Shown here: in pieces, positions 1-10,149 of the stretch
How the letters are laid out: every line of letters starts with the position of its first letter
Numbering within the stretch: position 1 is the stretch's first letter
Source: Microbulbifer marinus
Lineage (GTDB): Bacteria > Pseudomonadota > Gammaproteobacteria > Pseudomonadales > Cellvibrionaceae
DNA length: 64,000 nucleotides
Reading direction: 5' to 3'
NCBI RefSeq assembly: GCF_900107725.1
Contig: NZ_FNQO01000001.1
Location: 248,001-312,000 of the forward strand
Notes under the pieces: model-generated
The model's database searches: none
What the model saw: only the letters and a program-made list of their open reading frames with translations
Told to the model about the DNA's origin: nothing
Made by a program: the position numbers and the translations under genes

Positions 1-763
1 ACCACTTGGCCATACCTCCGCGGATATAGTCCTCATCGACCGTGACAAACTTGTTCAGGATTTCGACCTGCGCCGGGACCTCGATGATATAGCCGGTGGG
101 ATTGCCCTCGTTGTCGCGGACAAAATAGGACACCCCGGGCACGGTGTCCGGCGTGTCCTTGTTGAGTCCCGCCATTTCCATGGCCTTGGAATTGACCCAG
201 GCAGAATGGCCATCGACCTGCCACAGATAGACCGGTCTATCGGGGACAACGGCGTCGAGCATCGCCGCATTCGGCTCGCCCGGACCATAAATGTTGGGGC
301 GCACACCCCAGCCGTTGATAAACTTGAGATCGGGATGCTCGTCGGCATATTTTTTGAGCTTGGCGAGCAGCTCGTCCATCGAATCGGTCTGCAAGTCGGG
401 GCCGTGCAGGATGATACCCTGCGTCGTCGTGTGGAAATGACCTTCGACAAAGCCGGGCAGCATCAGCCTGCCGCCGAGATCGATCTTCTCGGTGCCGTCT
501 CCGACCATTGCCTCCGCGCCGGCGTTGTCGCCGACGTAGACGATTTTGTCACCGCGAACGGCCACAGCCTCCGCCCAGGAGTTGTCGCTATCGACGGTGT
601 AGACCTTGCCGTTGGTAAAAACAAAATCGGCGACTTCCGCGGCGGGTGATGCGGCCCCGGGCTCTGCGGTGGTTGGGGCGCGGGATTCCGGTTTTTCGGA
701 ACAGCCGGCCAGAACAAAGGCCAATACGGCCGCCAGACTGACCAGGGTCTTTTGCAGGAACAT
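1..763 (-). CDS. amidohydrolase-family lipoprotein, C-terminus outside window
   Basis: The visible 254 codons begin with a lipoprotein signal peptide ending in LAGC (lipobox), followed by a short proline/alanine-rich linker and the N-terminal half of a YtcJ-type amidohydrolase (amidohydrolase family 3). The metal-binding HxH motif appears as GHFHT after LPGF, near residue 108. The protein would be anchored to the envelope and would hydrolyse an amide or related C-N bond; the substrate is unknown. A GAGGT ribosome-binding site lies just upstream of the ATG. It resembles the amidohydrolase at 2316-4118 over the same region (for example MDELL..LKKYADEHPDL against the KKYAEENPDL stretch there), so the two are paralogues. 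It lies downstream of the serine hydrolase in the same direction. The gene continues past base 1. Confidence 0.85.
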   Translation of the reverse strand, partial: MFLQKTLVSLAAVLAFVLAGCSEKPESRAPTTAEPGAASPAAEVADFVFTNGKVYTVDSDNSWAEAVAVRGDKIVYVGDNAGAEAMVGDGTEKIDLGGRLMLPGFVEGHFHTTTQGIILHGPDLQTDSMDELLAKLKKYADEHPDLKFINGWGVRPNIYGPGEPNAAMLDAVVPDRPVYLWQVDGHSAWVNSKAMEMAGLNKDTPDTVPGVSYFVRDNEGNPTGYIIEVPAQVEILNKFVTVDEDYIRGGMAKW

Positions 764-919
764 GATTACCTCATAAACCGTTAACGGATTATTTACGTTA
801 AGTTCCGAGACCGTTGCTGTGTCGGAACTTGCCGCATACGACCGCTAGCAGGACTCTCGTTTTGTGAGTGTCATGCGGCCCAATGTCGAAAAGATTTTTC
901 CGCGCAGTTTTAATAAGCT

Positions 920-2263
920 CTACTTGTTCGCCAGGTATTTCACGATGCCGTAAAAGCCTTCCAGGTTGTAGCCATCCAGATAGGTGTCCTTGGATACTGG
1001 CATGGAGCTGACCTTGACGATGGCGATATCATGATTCCTGTCGATGTAGATCCACTGCCCGTGAACCCCGATGGCCATGAACGCTTCCATGCCCGGCGTA
1101 TGCTTGACCCACCACTGGCCGCGGTAGCTCCATTCGCCCTTCTTGTGGACAATATCATCGGAATCGGGGCCCGCATCGAATGCCTCGATGCTGCCGCCCT
1201 TGGCAATCGTATCGACAACCGATTTTGGCACTACCTGCTTGCCGTTGAACTTGCCGTTGTTCAGCATCATCATCGCGAATCGGGCCAGGTTGTACGGCGT
1301 GGCGTTCAGACCGCCCCCCGCAACCAGCGTGGCGTTGTTGTCGAGCAGCACGTAGGTCTCGCCCTCGGTGCCGATCTTCGACCATACCTCGTCGTAGAGC
1401 GCCTCTTGGAATGATGCGTTGTTCACGCGGTTGGTGACCCAGTTGACCACGTCGGTCTTGGGCGTCTGGTAGTGAAAGATTTCGCCGTGCTTGTGGTCTT
1501 TATCGATTTTGAGGGTCATCAGGTAGTCGTATAGGCTGTCAGGGTATTCGACATCCTCCAATTTCGGCACCCAACCCAGTACAGCTGCGTAGGTCATGAT
1601 GCCCGACCTGGGATCGTCGTAGACCTCGCTAAAGTCCATGGAGTTGGTCATGTCGAGGACCTGGCCGAAGGTGGCGTTGGCGAAAGCCCCGTCCTTCACG
1701 TTGAGCTCGGGGACGTACTTCGTAACCGGATCGGACTCCTTCAATTTACCATTTGCAACAGCCATCAACCCCAGCAAGCCACCAAAGGATTTGGTTGCGG
1801 ACATCATCTGATGCGGCGTATTCGGGGTCATGCCGTTGAGGAATTTTTCGTAGACGATCTTGTCGCCGTGGATCACGACAATGGCGTCGGTCCAGGTCTC
1901 CTTCAGGAACTCGGCCAGGCTCTTCGTCTTGCCGGTACCCGGCTCCTTGATTTTTACTTCCTTGGCGAAATTGGGGTCGATATCCTTGCGGAGCGGTACC
2001 GGCACATCGGCGGCAGGCACATTGGCGGTAGGATAGAACATCCGCATATGCTGGTAGGCCCAGCGGTTATACGGCGGGGTTTGTAACGCGTTGGCTTTAG
2101 TCACCCGTTTATCGGGCGGTGGTGGGAAACCTTCCATCAGCCCCAGTTCTTTTGCCGTGGCGTATTTGTCTTCCGCGTGGGCTAAAGGGTTTACAGCAGC
2201 GATGGCCGCTAATATCGAGAGGCTAAAATAAATGGTTTTCCGGAAAAAAACTAAATTGCCCAT
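920..2263 (-). CDS. secreted serine hydrolase, class C beta-lactamase-like
   Basis: A 447-residue protein with a signal peptide (about residues 1-30, ending AHA). The beta-lactamase/transpeptidase-like fold is indicated by the nucleophile motif SATK at residues 155-158, a tyrosine motif around Y265 (HYQT) and an HGQ box at 401-403 where KTG or HTG stands in true beta-lactamases. Family members are periplasmic or exported esterases, amidases or peptidases; real beta-lactamase activity is not implied. The start follows a GGAGAAG ribosome-binding site. It sits 52 bp downstream of one amidohydrolase and 156 bp upstream of another, which suggests one exported degradation pathway. The substrate cannot be read from the sequence. 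Confidence 0.85.
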   Translation of the reverse strand: MGNLVFFRKTIYFSLSILAAIAAVNPLAHAEDKYATAKELGLMEGFPPPPDKRVTKANALQTPPYNRWAYQHMRMFYPTANVPAADVPVPLRKDIDPNFAKEVKIKEPGTGKTKSLAEFLKETWTDAIVVIHGDKIVYEKFLNGMTPNTPHQMMSATKSFGGLLGLMAVANGKLKESDPVTKYVPELNVKDGAFANATFGQVLDMTNSMDFSEVYDDPRSGIMTYAAVLGWVPKLEDVEYPDSLYDYLMTLKIDKDHKHGEIFHYQTPKTDVVNWVTNRVNNASFQEALYDEVWSKIGTEGETYVLLDNNATLVAGGGLNATPYNLARFAMMMLNNGKFNGKQVVPKSVVDTIAKGGSIEAFDAGPDSDDIVHKKGEWSYRGQWWVKHTPGMEAFMAIGVHGQWIYIDRNHDIAIVKVSSMPVSKDTYLDGYNLEGFYGIVKYLANK

Positions 2264-2315
2264 CGCGTATCTTCTCCATTACTAGCTATTGATTGACGAG
2301 CAGGTCCACTGCTTG

Positions 2316-4118
2316 CTAATCGCTGCTGCCCTTCTTGTAGGTGAATTTTCCGTCCATCATCGTCATCTCTACGCCGATGTCCGCGAGCTTGTCCGGGTCG
2401 ACTTCGAGGGGGTTGCCATCGAGTACCACTATGTCGGCGTATTTGCCCACTTCCAGGCTGCCGATCTTGTCCTCCATGCGCAGTTGCCAGGCGGCGTCGA
2501 CGGTCATGGCCCGCAGTGCCTGCTCCACGGTCATCGGTTTGACATTGGGCGGGAAGGGCTTGGCATCCGGATTGGACGGATCTTTCATCGTCACGGCGCC
2601 CTCGATGACGAACAGCGGTGCCTGCATGCTTGACGGCGTGCTGGGCACATCGGCGGACAGGCTGACCGGTACACCGGCGCGTGCGAACTCTGGGTAGCGG
2701 CCGAAATATGACATAGTGCGCTTCTTGCCCATCACGCGCAGCGCGTCCTTGTCGGTATCGCTCCAGTCATTGGTGAAGTTCGGCGTTGCATTGACCGGGA
2801 TCTTGTTGTCGATGACCCGTTGCTGATCCTCCGGTGTCAGCCAGGTGGCGTGGTGCAGCGCGCTGCGATTGTCGGGATCTACCTTGCGCGCCGCCAGAAT
2901 CGCATCGATGCCCGCATGGGACGTGCCGGTGCTGTCGGTGTGAATGACAGAGTCGAAGCCTGACTTGGCGCCCGCCACCATGATCTCCTTGATCTTCTCT
3001 GGCGGAATACCGTAAGTGCCCTTTTTACCGGATTCGTAGGGCTCGAGCATCGGGCTGAGTTCGACATTCCAGTTGGCTTCGGGGTGAATTTTTACCTGTC
3101 GTACAAACAGTTTGTCGCCGTTGTACTGCTTTCTCATTTCGCCCATAAATTCCATCAACTGCCCGGTGTCCGCCTTGGGATTCTTGACGAAAGGCAGTAC
3201 GAAAGTGCGCATTTTCAGTGTCCCGGCCTGTTCGCGCTTTTTCAGCAGGGCCATCGCCGTCTTCATGTCATCCTGCATCTTGCCGTTGGTGTCCTTCATG
3301 TTGGGCGTGACAATGCCGGGGTTCAGGTAGGTGGTGGTGCCATTCTTCGCGGCGAGGGGGTGCAGAGTGTCGATTGTCTCATTGAGGATTTTGTCGGCAT
3401 CCCAGGCGCCGATGGCGACATAGGCCTCCATCCACTGGCCCTCTACGCCAGTGCCGGTCGGTGTGCCATTATCGTCCCGCACCCAGTAGATCACCCCCGG
3501 CTGGTCGTCGGGCGAATCATTGGTAACACCGGCTATTTCCATCGCCTTGGAATTCAGCCAGGCATCGTGTGCGGTGAAATCGAGGATGAGTGCCGGTCGG
3601 TCCGGCACCGCCTCGTCGAGGTCCTTCGCGGTAGGGCGGCCGCCATAGGTACCGGTGCTCCAGCCAATGCCGACGATACGCTCCAGATCCGGGTTCTCTT
3701 CGGCATATTTCTTGACCTTGGCGATATAGTCCGCCTTGCTCTTGCCGTCGAACAGGTGCACCCCTTTGCTGGTCCACCCGGAGCCGATCAGGTGGTCGTG
3801 CGTGCTGATGAAACCGGGCATGACCACGTCGCCGGTCGTGTCGATCACCTTGGTTTTGTCACCGATAAAGGGCTTGGCCCCCTTGGCATCGCCCACATAG
3901 ACGATCTTGTTGCCCTTGACGGCGACGGCCTCGGCCCAGGGCTGTTTTTTATCGAGGGTGTAGACCTTGCCGCCACTGAAAACGTAGTCCGCAGTCTGGG
4001 CGGCGAATAGTGCCGGTGAGACGCAGAGCACGGTCAGGCATAGTGCGAAAGTGAATAAGACATGCAAAGTCGGCTTTAAAAATGTCGGCCGACTGGTCAG
4101 GAGATCGCGACGGATCAT
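2316..4118 (-). CDS. secreted amidohydrolase family protein (YtcJ-like)
   Basis: A 600-residue metal-dependent hydrolase of the amidohydrolase 3 group. An N-terminal export signal (hydrophobic stretch about 18-38, ending LFAA) is followed by the small beta-sandwich part and the TIM-barrel part. The first metal-binding pair is H107 and H109 in ISTHDHL, and further barrel histidines are visible in the C-terminal half (VIHTDSTG, ALHHATW). The C-terminus re-enters the beta-sandwich (GSLEVGKYADIVVLDGNPL), typical of a complete family member. It is the first gene of a minus-strand group with the serine hydrolase and a second amidohydrolase. The substrate is unknown; amide, N-acyl or carbamate compounds are possible. 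Confidence 0.87.
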   Translation of the reverse strand: MIRRDLLTSRPTFLKPTLHVLFTFALCLTVLCVSPALFAAQTADYVFSGGKVYTLDKKQPWAEAVAVKGNKIVYVGDAKGAKPFIGDKTKVIDTTGDVVMPGFISTHDHLIGSGWTSKGVHLFDGKSKADYIAKVKKYAEENPDLERIVGIGWSTGTYGGRPTAKDLDEAVPDRPALILDFTAHDAWLNSKAMEIAGVTNDSPDDQPGVIYWVRDDNGTPTGTGVEGQWMEAYVAIGAWDADKILNETIDTLHPLAAKNGTTTYLNPGIVTPNMKDTNGKMQDDMKTAMALLKKREQAGTLKMRTFVLPFVKNPKADTGQLMEFMGEMRKQYNGDKLFVRQVKIHPEANWNVELSPMLEPYESGKKGTYGIPPEKIKEIMVAGAKSGFDSVIHTDSTGTSHAGIDAILAARKVDPDNRSALHHATWLTPEDQQRVIDNKIPVNATPNFTNDWSDTDKDALRVMGKKRTMSYFGRYPEFARAGVPVSLSADVPSTPSSMQAPLFVIEGAVTMKDPSNPDAKPFPPNVKPMTVEQALRAMTVDAAWQLRMEDKIGSLEVGKYADIVVLDGNPLEVDPDKLADIGVEMTMMDGKFTYKKGSSD

Positions 4119-4233
4119 GGGGCTGAATCCTCAAAAAAGAAACCTCCCAACAGTCTAGACACTCGGAAAAATGTGTCACAACAAGCCGTCCGCCTGATAC
4201 GACGCGCTTAGTGGGCGGCTGTGCTGGGGTCGA

Positions 4234-5679
4234 TCAACCGCCTGTGACGCCTTTCTCGATACGGTCGCCAATATCCCTGTCGACATTGCGCCAGTACTCG
4301 AAGGCGCGTTGCAAAATTTCGTCGGACACGCCCGCCTTCAGGTGGCCGACGACATTGGCTACCAGCCGCTGGCGCGCGGCGTCGTCCATGACCTCGCGCA
4401 CCAGCGTGCCCGGCTGCACGAAGTCGTCGTCTTCCTTGTGCGGCGTATAGGCCGCGTGCATAAACTCGCCGCTGGCCTCCCATTTTTCCGTGTAGGCGTG
4501 ATTGGCCGCGGGGCCACCCTTGGAATTCGGCGCGTAGACCGGGTCGGACACATTGTCCACGCGCAGGGCGCCGTCCTTGCTGTAGCTGTGCACCGGGCAC
4601 TTGGGCTTGTTGACCGGAATCTGCTTGTAGTTGACGCCCATGCGCGCCCGGTGGGCATCCGCATAGGAGAAAACGCGTGCCAGCAGCATCTTGTCCGGGC
4701 TGAAGCCGATGCCGGGCACAATATTGTTGGGTTCGAAGGCCGCCTGTTCGATTTCGGTGTGGAAGTCGGTCGGGTTGCGGTTCAGTGTTAGGCGGCCGAC
4801 CTCGTGCAACGGGTAGTCGCCGTGCGGCCACACCTTGGTCAGGTCAAACGGATTGAAGCGGTAATCCTGCGCCTCTGCGAACGGCATTATCTGTACATTC
4901 AGGGTCCAGCTGGGGTGGTCGCCGCTGGCAATGGCATTGAACAGGTCGCGGCGGTGCGCATCGGCATCCTCGCCGGCGAGCCGGTCCGCCTCTTCCTGGG
5001 TCAGGCACTCGATGCCCTGGTCCGTCTTGAAGTGGTATTTGACCCAGAAGCGTTCACCTTTCCCGTTCACCCACATATAGGTGTGGCTGGAGTAGCCGTT
5101 CATATGGCGGTAGCTCTTCGGGATGCCGCGATCGCCCATCAGCCAGGTTACCTGGTGGGCGGACTCCGGTGACAGGGTCCAGAAATCCCACTGCATATCG
5201 TGATCGCGCAGGCCGGAATCCGCGCGCCGTTTCTGCGAGCGGATAAAGTGCTGGAACTTCATCGGATCGCGGACAAAGAACACCGGCGTGTTGTTGCCCA
5301 CCATGTCGTAGTTGCCTTCGCTGGTGTAGAACTTGAGGGCAAAGCCGCGCGGATCGCGCCAGGTGTCGGGGCTGCCTTTTTCGCCGGCGACGGTGGAGAA
5401 GCGGATCAGCGTATCGGTCTTGGTGCCCGGCTGGAACACCGCCGCCTTCGTATAAGCACTCACGTCCTTGGTGACCTCGAAGTGGCCGAAGGCGCCGGAG
5501 CCTTTGGCGTGCGGCTGGCGCTCGGGAATATGCTCGCGGTTGAAATTGGCCATCTGCTCGATCAGGTAGTGGTCCTGCAGCAGGATGGGGCCGTCGGCGC
5601 CGACCGTCAGGGAATACTCGTCGCTTGCTACCGGAATACCGGCGTCATTCGTGGTGCGGTTTTTGTCATCTTTAGCCAC
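4234..5679 (-). CDS. katA: haem catalase (small-subunit, clade 3 type)
   Basis: A 481-residue monofunctional catalase that disproportionates hydrogen peroxide. The distal haem histidine is H57 (in ERQPHAKG), the distal asparagine lies in DMVGNNTP near residues 129-130, and the proximal haem ligand is Y339 in the [10 protein letters not shown] motif. The length fits small-subunit catalases, with no C-terminal flavodoxin-like extension. No signal peptide is visible, so it is probably cytoplasmic. The start is GTG, with GGAGG about 11 bases upstream. It is followed at a distance by the hydrolase group on the same strand but is probably its own unit. No OxyR-type site could be identified with confidence. 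Confidence 0.95.
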   Translation of the reverse strand: MAKDDKNRTTNDAGIPVASDEYSLTVGADGPILLQDHYLIEQMANFNREHIPERQPHAKGSGAFGHFEVTKDVSAYTKAAVFQPGTKTDTLIRFSTVAGEKGSPDTWRDPRGFALKFYTSEGNYDMVGNNTPVFFVRDPMKFQHFIRSQKRRADSGLRDHDMQWDFWTLSPESAHQVTWLMGDRGIPKSYRHMNGYSSHTYMWVNGKGERFWVKYHFKTDQGIECLTQEEADRLAGEDADAHRRDLFNAIASGDHPSWTLNVQIMPFAEAQDYRFNPFDLTKVWPHGDYPLHEVGRLTLNRNPTDFHTEIEQAAFEPNNIVPGIGFSPDKMLLARVFSYADAHRARMGVNYKQIPVNKPKCPVHSYSKDGALRVDNVSDPVYAPNSKGGPAANHAYTEKWEASGEFMHAAYTPHKEDDDFVQPGTLVREVMDDAARQRLVANVVGHLKAGVSDEILQRAFEYWRNVDRDIGDRIEKGVTGG

Positions 5680-5905
5680 GGCACTACATCCTCCATCTCA
5701 GGTTTTATTCAGTTCGCCCGTATGGGGCGGGCGCAAGATAGGGGAAACGATAGTGCAGTAACGGCGTTCATGAAGGGAATTACACGCTAGGCGCGCGAAG
5801 TTTTTCACTGGGTGATGCAACTGCTGGATCCGGTCTCGTGCAACGCATCAGAGTGAGCATTGCTGGCCGCCTGCGCCTCGGCGTCCATCGCGGATTATTA
5901 CGGCA

Positions 5906-8233
5906 CTAGGCCAGTGCACTCTCGTCGCCACTGTCCTGGGTGAAAAGGCACGTCGAACCGGTGGCGTCACGCAGGCTCCAGAGAAAGTCTGCATCCAGTT
6001 CCGTCGGCAGAGGAAATACATTCAGATCCGCCTTGGGCGCGTTGCTGGCAAAACGGCCGAAATCGCCATCGGCGACATGTGCCGCCGTATCCGCCGGCAG
6101 CCGGGCAAGATCGACCAGGCGGGCGAGAAACCGCTTCGCTTTCCCTTTGTCAGTTTCCTGTTGGACCGCAGCAATAACTGTCAGCTGCGCATCTTTCCAA
6201 CTGTCCATCATCCGGTAGGCCAGCAGAATAGCCAGGTCGAGTTCTCTGAAATCCATTTTCATGGTCCAGTCGGGCCCCTGATCGGGGATCCACAGGTTGA
6301 TGCGTTTGCGCCGCCCGAGACCGGCGGTATCGTGGCGCACGAGTAACGCCACGCCCATGCGCTGGTGCCCGGCGTCCCGGATCAACTGTTGCAGGGATTC
6401 GTGTGTCTCCTTCTCTTTGGGAAGCTGCAGAAACAGCAGGTTGGGGCGGAAAAACGAACCGGCCAGCGCCTGCATGCCGGTGCGCACACCATCGGGGAAG
6501 TGATCGTTTTCGAGCACCGTCGAGGAAGTGAAGATGCCCTCCCTTGTAAATGCGTGTTGTGCATCGACCAGGTCCGTCTCGAGCTCTTCGACACGATCGG
6601 CCGGAGCAATGCCGAGTAACTTGATGGACCCCATCGGGTAGGCCAGCTCCCCGACAAATTCGAAGGCGCCGCGCAAACGGTTGGGATCGGCGACGGGCAT
6701 CAGGATGTTTGGCTTCCAGGCCCGCTCGGCGCCGCCCTGTGATTGTATGACCTGCTTGGCGGCCCACTCTGCCAGGGCGGTAAACAGGCCGCTGCGCACG
6801 TCGCCGGTGGGGGCGGTTAACCGCCGTTTGATCAGGCTGAAGTAGATTGCCACCACGACGCCGATTGCCACCAGACTGACGGTTGGATTGATGATAAACA
6901 TCGCCAACAGACAGCCGACCAATCCGAACAGCGGCACGATCCGCGGCACTCGCATCAATGGCCGAAAGCTGATCAGCCGCAGGCTTTCCTCTGTCACCAC
7001 GACAAGATTGATCGTGGCGTAGGTGAGCAGGAATATCATCGCGACCATCGGCGCAATAGCATTCAACTCGCGCAGCATTACCGCGGCCAGCACGATCAGC
7101 GCGGTGATGAATGTCGCATTGCGTGGTTCCCCTCTTTTCGTTCGCCGGGCAATCCATGCCGAGGCGGGCACGATGCTATGACCGCCCAGCGCTTCGAGAA
7201 TGCGCGGGGCCCCGACAAATGACGCCAGCGCAGAGGAGAAAGTCGCGGCCAGCAGGCCTCCGAGTACCGCCGGACCCCAGTAGGCACGGTCGATCATGAT
7301 GGTGTAGTTTTTGGTCAACTCATCCACCGTCGCCACCCGCATCAACCAATAAGCCAGTGCCAGGTAGACAACCAGGCTCAGGCCGACCGCCGCCAGGGTA
7401 CCGATCGGGATTGATTTGCGCGGATTCTTCAGATCGCTCGACATGTTGGCGCCGGCCATGATGCCGGTAGAGGCGGGAAAGAACACCGCAAACACAATCC
7501 AGAAGGTCGCGCCTGAAAATCCGTTTTCCGGGCTGCCGGGAAACTCGCCCCACCATACGATCGGGTTGTCCAGTGGCTCTCGGAGCCCGGCCATGCCGAT
7601 CGAAACGAGAGACCCGATGATGATCGCCAGGATCACATATTGAACCTTGAAGGCCAGCCCGGTACTGATCTGGGTGATGGCAAAGATGACGGCGAAAATA
7701 ATCAGGTCGATTGCCAGCGACGGCAGCTCGGGCAGCCCCCATGCCTCCACCGCCCACAGGTAGCCCTCGCGGAAGCCGAAGATGTACATCACCACGGCGA
7801 GAGCCTGCGAGACGTACAGCGGCACGCCGATGGCGCCGCCGGCTTCCAGTCCCAGCGATTGTGAAATCATCGAGAAGGCGCCGCCCGGGCCGACGCGGAT
7901 ATTGGTCACGAACGAAGCCATCGAGAGCGCCGTGGCGGCGGTGATTGCAAACGACAACAGGATGATGAGTATCCCGCCGCCCAGCCCGGCATTGCCGATG
8001 ACCCAGCCCTCGCGCAGAAACATGATCACACCGAGGATCGTCAGCAGTGTCGGCGTGAACACCCCGGCAAAGGTGCCGAACTTCTTCGACTGCTCCGCCT
8101 CGTGTGTCTCTACCTGTTGCTGGACATCCTTTGGCGCTTCGCCTTCGGCACCGCCCGCGCTCTCCAGCGGCTCAACCCTCTGGTCCTCGGGGCCGGGTTC
8201 GCCGGTCGGTGCCTGATCCTGGTCGTCATTCAT
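5906..8233 (-). CDS. SLC12-like (cation-chloride cotransporter family) permease
   Basis: A 775-residue inner-membrane transporter. A charged, disordered N-terminal tail (about 50 residues) is followed by roughly 12 hydrophobic helices between about 55 and 470, starting with FAGVFTPTLLTILGVIMFLREG, a pattern typical of the amino acid-polyamine-organocation superfamily and of cation-chloride cotransporters in particular. A cytosolic C-terminal domain of about 280 residues follows, as in eukaryotic NKCC/KCC proteins. Bacterial members are rarely characterised, and the transported ions or amino acids cannot be assigned. It stands alone, with about 50 bp to the upstream gene on the same strand. 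Confidence 0.85.
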   Translation of the reverse strand: MNDDQDQAPTGEPGPEDQRVEPLESAGGAEGEAPKDVQQQVETHEAEQSKKFGTFAGVFTPTLLTILGVIMFLREGWVIGNAGLGGGILIILLSFAITAATALSMASFVTNIRVGPGGAFSMISQSLGLEAGGAIGVPLYVSQALAVVMYIFGFREGYLWAVEAWGLPELPSLAIDLIIFAVIFAITQISTGLAFKVQYVILAIIIGSLVSIGMAGLREPLDNPIVWWGEFPGSPENGFSGATFWIVFAVFFPASTGIMAGANMSSDLKNPRKSIPIGTLAAVGLSLVVYLALAYWLMRVATVDELTKNYTIMIDRAYWGPAVLGGLLAATFSSALASFVGAPRILEALGGHSIVPASAWIARRTKRGEPRNATFITALIVLAAVMLRELNAIAPMVAMIFLLTYATINLVVVTEESLRLISFRPLMRVPRIVPLFGLVGCLLAMFIINPTVSLVAIGVVVAIYFSLIKRRLTAPTGDVRSGLFTALAEWAAKQVIQSQGGAERAWKPNILMPVADPNRLRGAFEFVGELAYPMGSIKLLGIAPADRVEELETDLVDAQHAFTREGIFTSSTVLENDHFPDGVRTGMQALAGSFFRPNLLFLQLPKEKETHESLQQLIRDAGHQRMGVALLVRHDTAGLGRRKRINLWIPDQGPDWTMKMDFRELDLAILLAYRMMDSWKDAQLTVIAAVQQETDKGKAKRFLARLVDLARLPADTAAHVADGDFGRFASNAPKADLNVFPLPTELDADFLWSLRDATGSTCLFTQDSGDESALA

Positions 8234-8285
8234 CGGCAGGTTTCATAGGTCGCGTAATTGATTGACACATCGGTTGTGCCAACAA

Positions 8286-8834
8286 CTATAGATGCCGGAG
8301 CTCGATTAACCGGTTGGATGGGTGACTGGTGTGATCGACGACCTTATGGGACGCCTCAACGCCGCAGACCGGCAATGTTTCCACGTCGATCAGGCCAATT
8401 TGCGCCAGCACCGAGGCCTGGTCCCAGTAGATACGCTCGCCGGCAATTTTCCCATCCTCGAATTGCACCACGACAACAACCGCCACTTCGACACGTCTGT
8501 TTGTAGGTGCCACGCCGGGAAGAATCCAGGGCATTTCGATTGAGTGGGTGAACTTGTGAATCAGCTCGTCTACCAAACGGTCTTCGCCCACCGTGCGGGC
8601 AATGGGGGTTATCTCGGTATCGGGCGGATGGCCTGTCAGGAAATGCTTACTGTAGAAATCGCGGACACCGTCAGCGCCGGCACCGCCAGTCATTACCGGC
8701 ACGTGATTGACGAAAGGATGCTCGACCATGGTCTCCATGGTCGCATCGATGCTCTTCATCTCGAACTCGGCAGCCATGTGCCGCTCCCACATGTCGACTA
8801 TCGCCTGCTGCCTGGAAGTAAGTGGATTGTTCAT
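8286..8834 (-). CDS. NTF2-like (SnoaL-type) family protein
   Basis: A 182-residue soluble protein with the length and pattern of the nuclear transport factor 2/SnoaL fold: an N-terminal helix with MWERHMAAEFEMKSIDATMETM, then VEHPFVNHVPVMTGG, a central helix with a YSKHF motif, and beta strands ending in QFEDGKIAGERIYWDQASVL. Members of this fold are small binding or isomerase-like domains, often in secondary metabolism or degradation pathways. No catalytic assignment is possible. It is 18 bp downstream of a PaaI-type thioesterase on the same strand, so the two are probably co-transcribed. Confidence 0.8.
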   Translation of the reverse strand: MNNPLTSRQQAIVDMWERHMAAEFEMKSIDATMETMVEHPFVNHVPVMTGGAGADGVRDFYSKHFLTGHPPDTEITPIARTVGEDRLVDELIHKFTHSIEMPWILPGVAPTNRRVEVAVVVVVQFEDGKIAGERIYWDQASVLAQIGLIDVETLPVCGVEASHKVVDHTSHPSNRLIELRHL

Positions 8835-8851
8835 AATTTACGTGGCGTGGC

Positions 8852-9313
8852 TTACTTAACTTCGGACCCTTGGTAGCGCAAATCGACGGCCATGTAGGTA
8901 GCGAGGGCGGTTGCACAGAATGCCTGCGAGTCGTCTCCCGCTACGGCAAAGACGTCACTTCGGCATACGGTCAGTGTACGGCCGCACCTGAGCACAGTGG
9001 CGGTTGCAATGAGTTTCGCGCCCTGAGCCGGCAACAACAGATTTAGCTTGAACTCAACAGTTACGTTGGTGCGGTCGGCCGGTAGAAGGGAGAAGGCGGC
9101 GTATCCACCACTAACATCCGCCAGACTTGCAATGACACCGCCATGGAAGAAACCGTGTTGCTGCGCCAGTGCGTCGGTGAAGCCAATCTCCAGCTCACAA
9201 TGTCCCGGCGTGAGCTTAGACATCTCGGCGCCCAACGTATGCATAAACCCCTGACCTAGGAAACTCTCCCGCGTTCGTTGCTCAAATCCGGGATCGCGCG
9301 GCGTAAAAATCAT
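8852..9313 (-). CDS. PaaI-family hotdog thioesterase
   Basis: A protein of about 153 residues with a hotdog fold. The signature HGGVIASLADVSGGYAAF (preceded by GFFHGG) matches PaaI-type acyl-CoA thioesterases, in which an asparagine or aspartate near this helix is catalytic. The reading frame extends further upstream, but the ATG at 9313 (MIFTPRDP) has an AGAGAGTAG purine tract in front and gives the usual family length, so it is preferred over the longer version. It is likely co-transcribed with the NTF2-like gene downstream. The acyl substrate is unknown. Confidence 0.85.
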   Translation of the reverse strand: MIFTPRDPGFEQRTRESFLGQGFMHTLGAEMSKLTPGHCELEIGFTDALAQQHGFFHGGVIASLADVSGGYAAFSLLPADRTNVTVEFKLNLLLPAQGAKLIATATVLRCGRTLTVCRSDVFAVAGDDSQAFCATALATYMAVDLRYQGSEVK

Positions 9314-9462
9314 ACGTCTACTCTCTGCCCAACTTTTTAGTGGGTAAGGTGACTTTTTATGATAGCTATACTCGGTGCGCCCACCCCATTTCACCCAGTC
9401 GCAAACCGGCCTGCTTAAGTTTAAGGCTGTGGCATTCCCCTTTCATCGTGGGTAGACGTTCG

Positions 9463-10149
9463 TCACATTTTGCCGTGTCGATCCCGACCTGTCGCGCTCT
9501 TCCAAACCATACCGGCCAAGCCTAGCGCCAACCCAGCAAACAGTGCATCCGCCCAGGGGGCGCCCAGCGCGGTCAGGGTCAAGCCGGCGAGAATTAACCA
9601 CAGGAAAGGGACAATGGCGGCGAGCCACATCGCCGTGCCCCTGAGCGTAATCAGGATCAGGCCTAGTGTGGCGATGGCTGTGGGGGCAGGGTGGATACCG
9701 AAGGTTTCTGCCTGGAACCAGGAGTAGCCCATCAGCGGCGCGATCAACGGGTAACCGATCAGGCCGCAGGCCGCGATCAGTATCCCGGCGATTGACGGCA
9801 GACGCCGCAAGTGTGGCGACTTCCCAATACCGCAGCGGGTGATGGCGATTAGGGCCAGCACGCCGCCCTCGGCGATAAAGGCCCAGCCCGCATAGCGCCC
9901 GGCCCAGTTGAGTTCGGCGTAACGCTGCAGGAAGTAGGCGACACCGACGAACACCCACAGCGGGGCTATCAGCAGCAACGTGATACGTTCACGCCCGGTC
10001 AGCGCGCACAGCAGGGCCGAACAGCCCAGTGCGAGGGTAAGCAGGTGAAACGGCCAGAAGGTATCACTCGTGCGCTCCAGCAGGCGGAAGTAGACGTCCG
10101 CGGTGAACGGGATGAAGTCCTGCAGTTCGTAGCTGGACCAGTCACTCAC
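9463..10149 (-). CDS. DUF6064 family membrane protein
   Basis: A 228-residue integral membrane protein with about seven hydrophobic helices and an N-terminal stretch (FTADVYFRLLERTSDTFWP) characteristic of DUF6064. The function is unknown. The start is GTG, overlapping the stop of the upstream aldo/keto reductase by 4 bp (GTGA), which indicates translational coupling. It is the last gene of a three-gene unit with a small membrane protein and the reductase, so the membrane proteins may serve or localise the exported reductase; this is inference from position only. Confidence 0.85.
   Translation of the reverse strand: MSDWSSYELQDFIPFTADVYFRLLERTSDTFWPFHLLTLALGCSALLCALTGRERITLLLIAPLWVFVGVAYFLQRYAELNWAGRYAGWAFIAEGGVLALIAITRCGIGKSPHLRRLPSIAGILIAACGLIGYPLIAPLMGYSWFQAETFGIHPAPTAIATLGLILITLRGTAMWLAAIVPFLWLILAGLTLTALGAPWADALFAGLALGLAGMVWKSATGRDRHGKM

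Noticed and set aside
920..2263. Beta-lactamase resistance gene
   Set aside because: The KTG box is replaced by HGQ and the protein lies in a hydrolase group; it fits the wider serine hydrolase family, not a true class C beta-lactamase.
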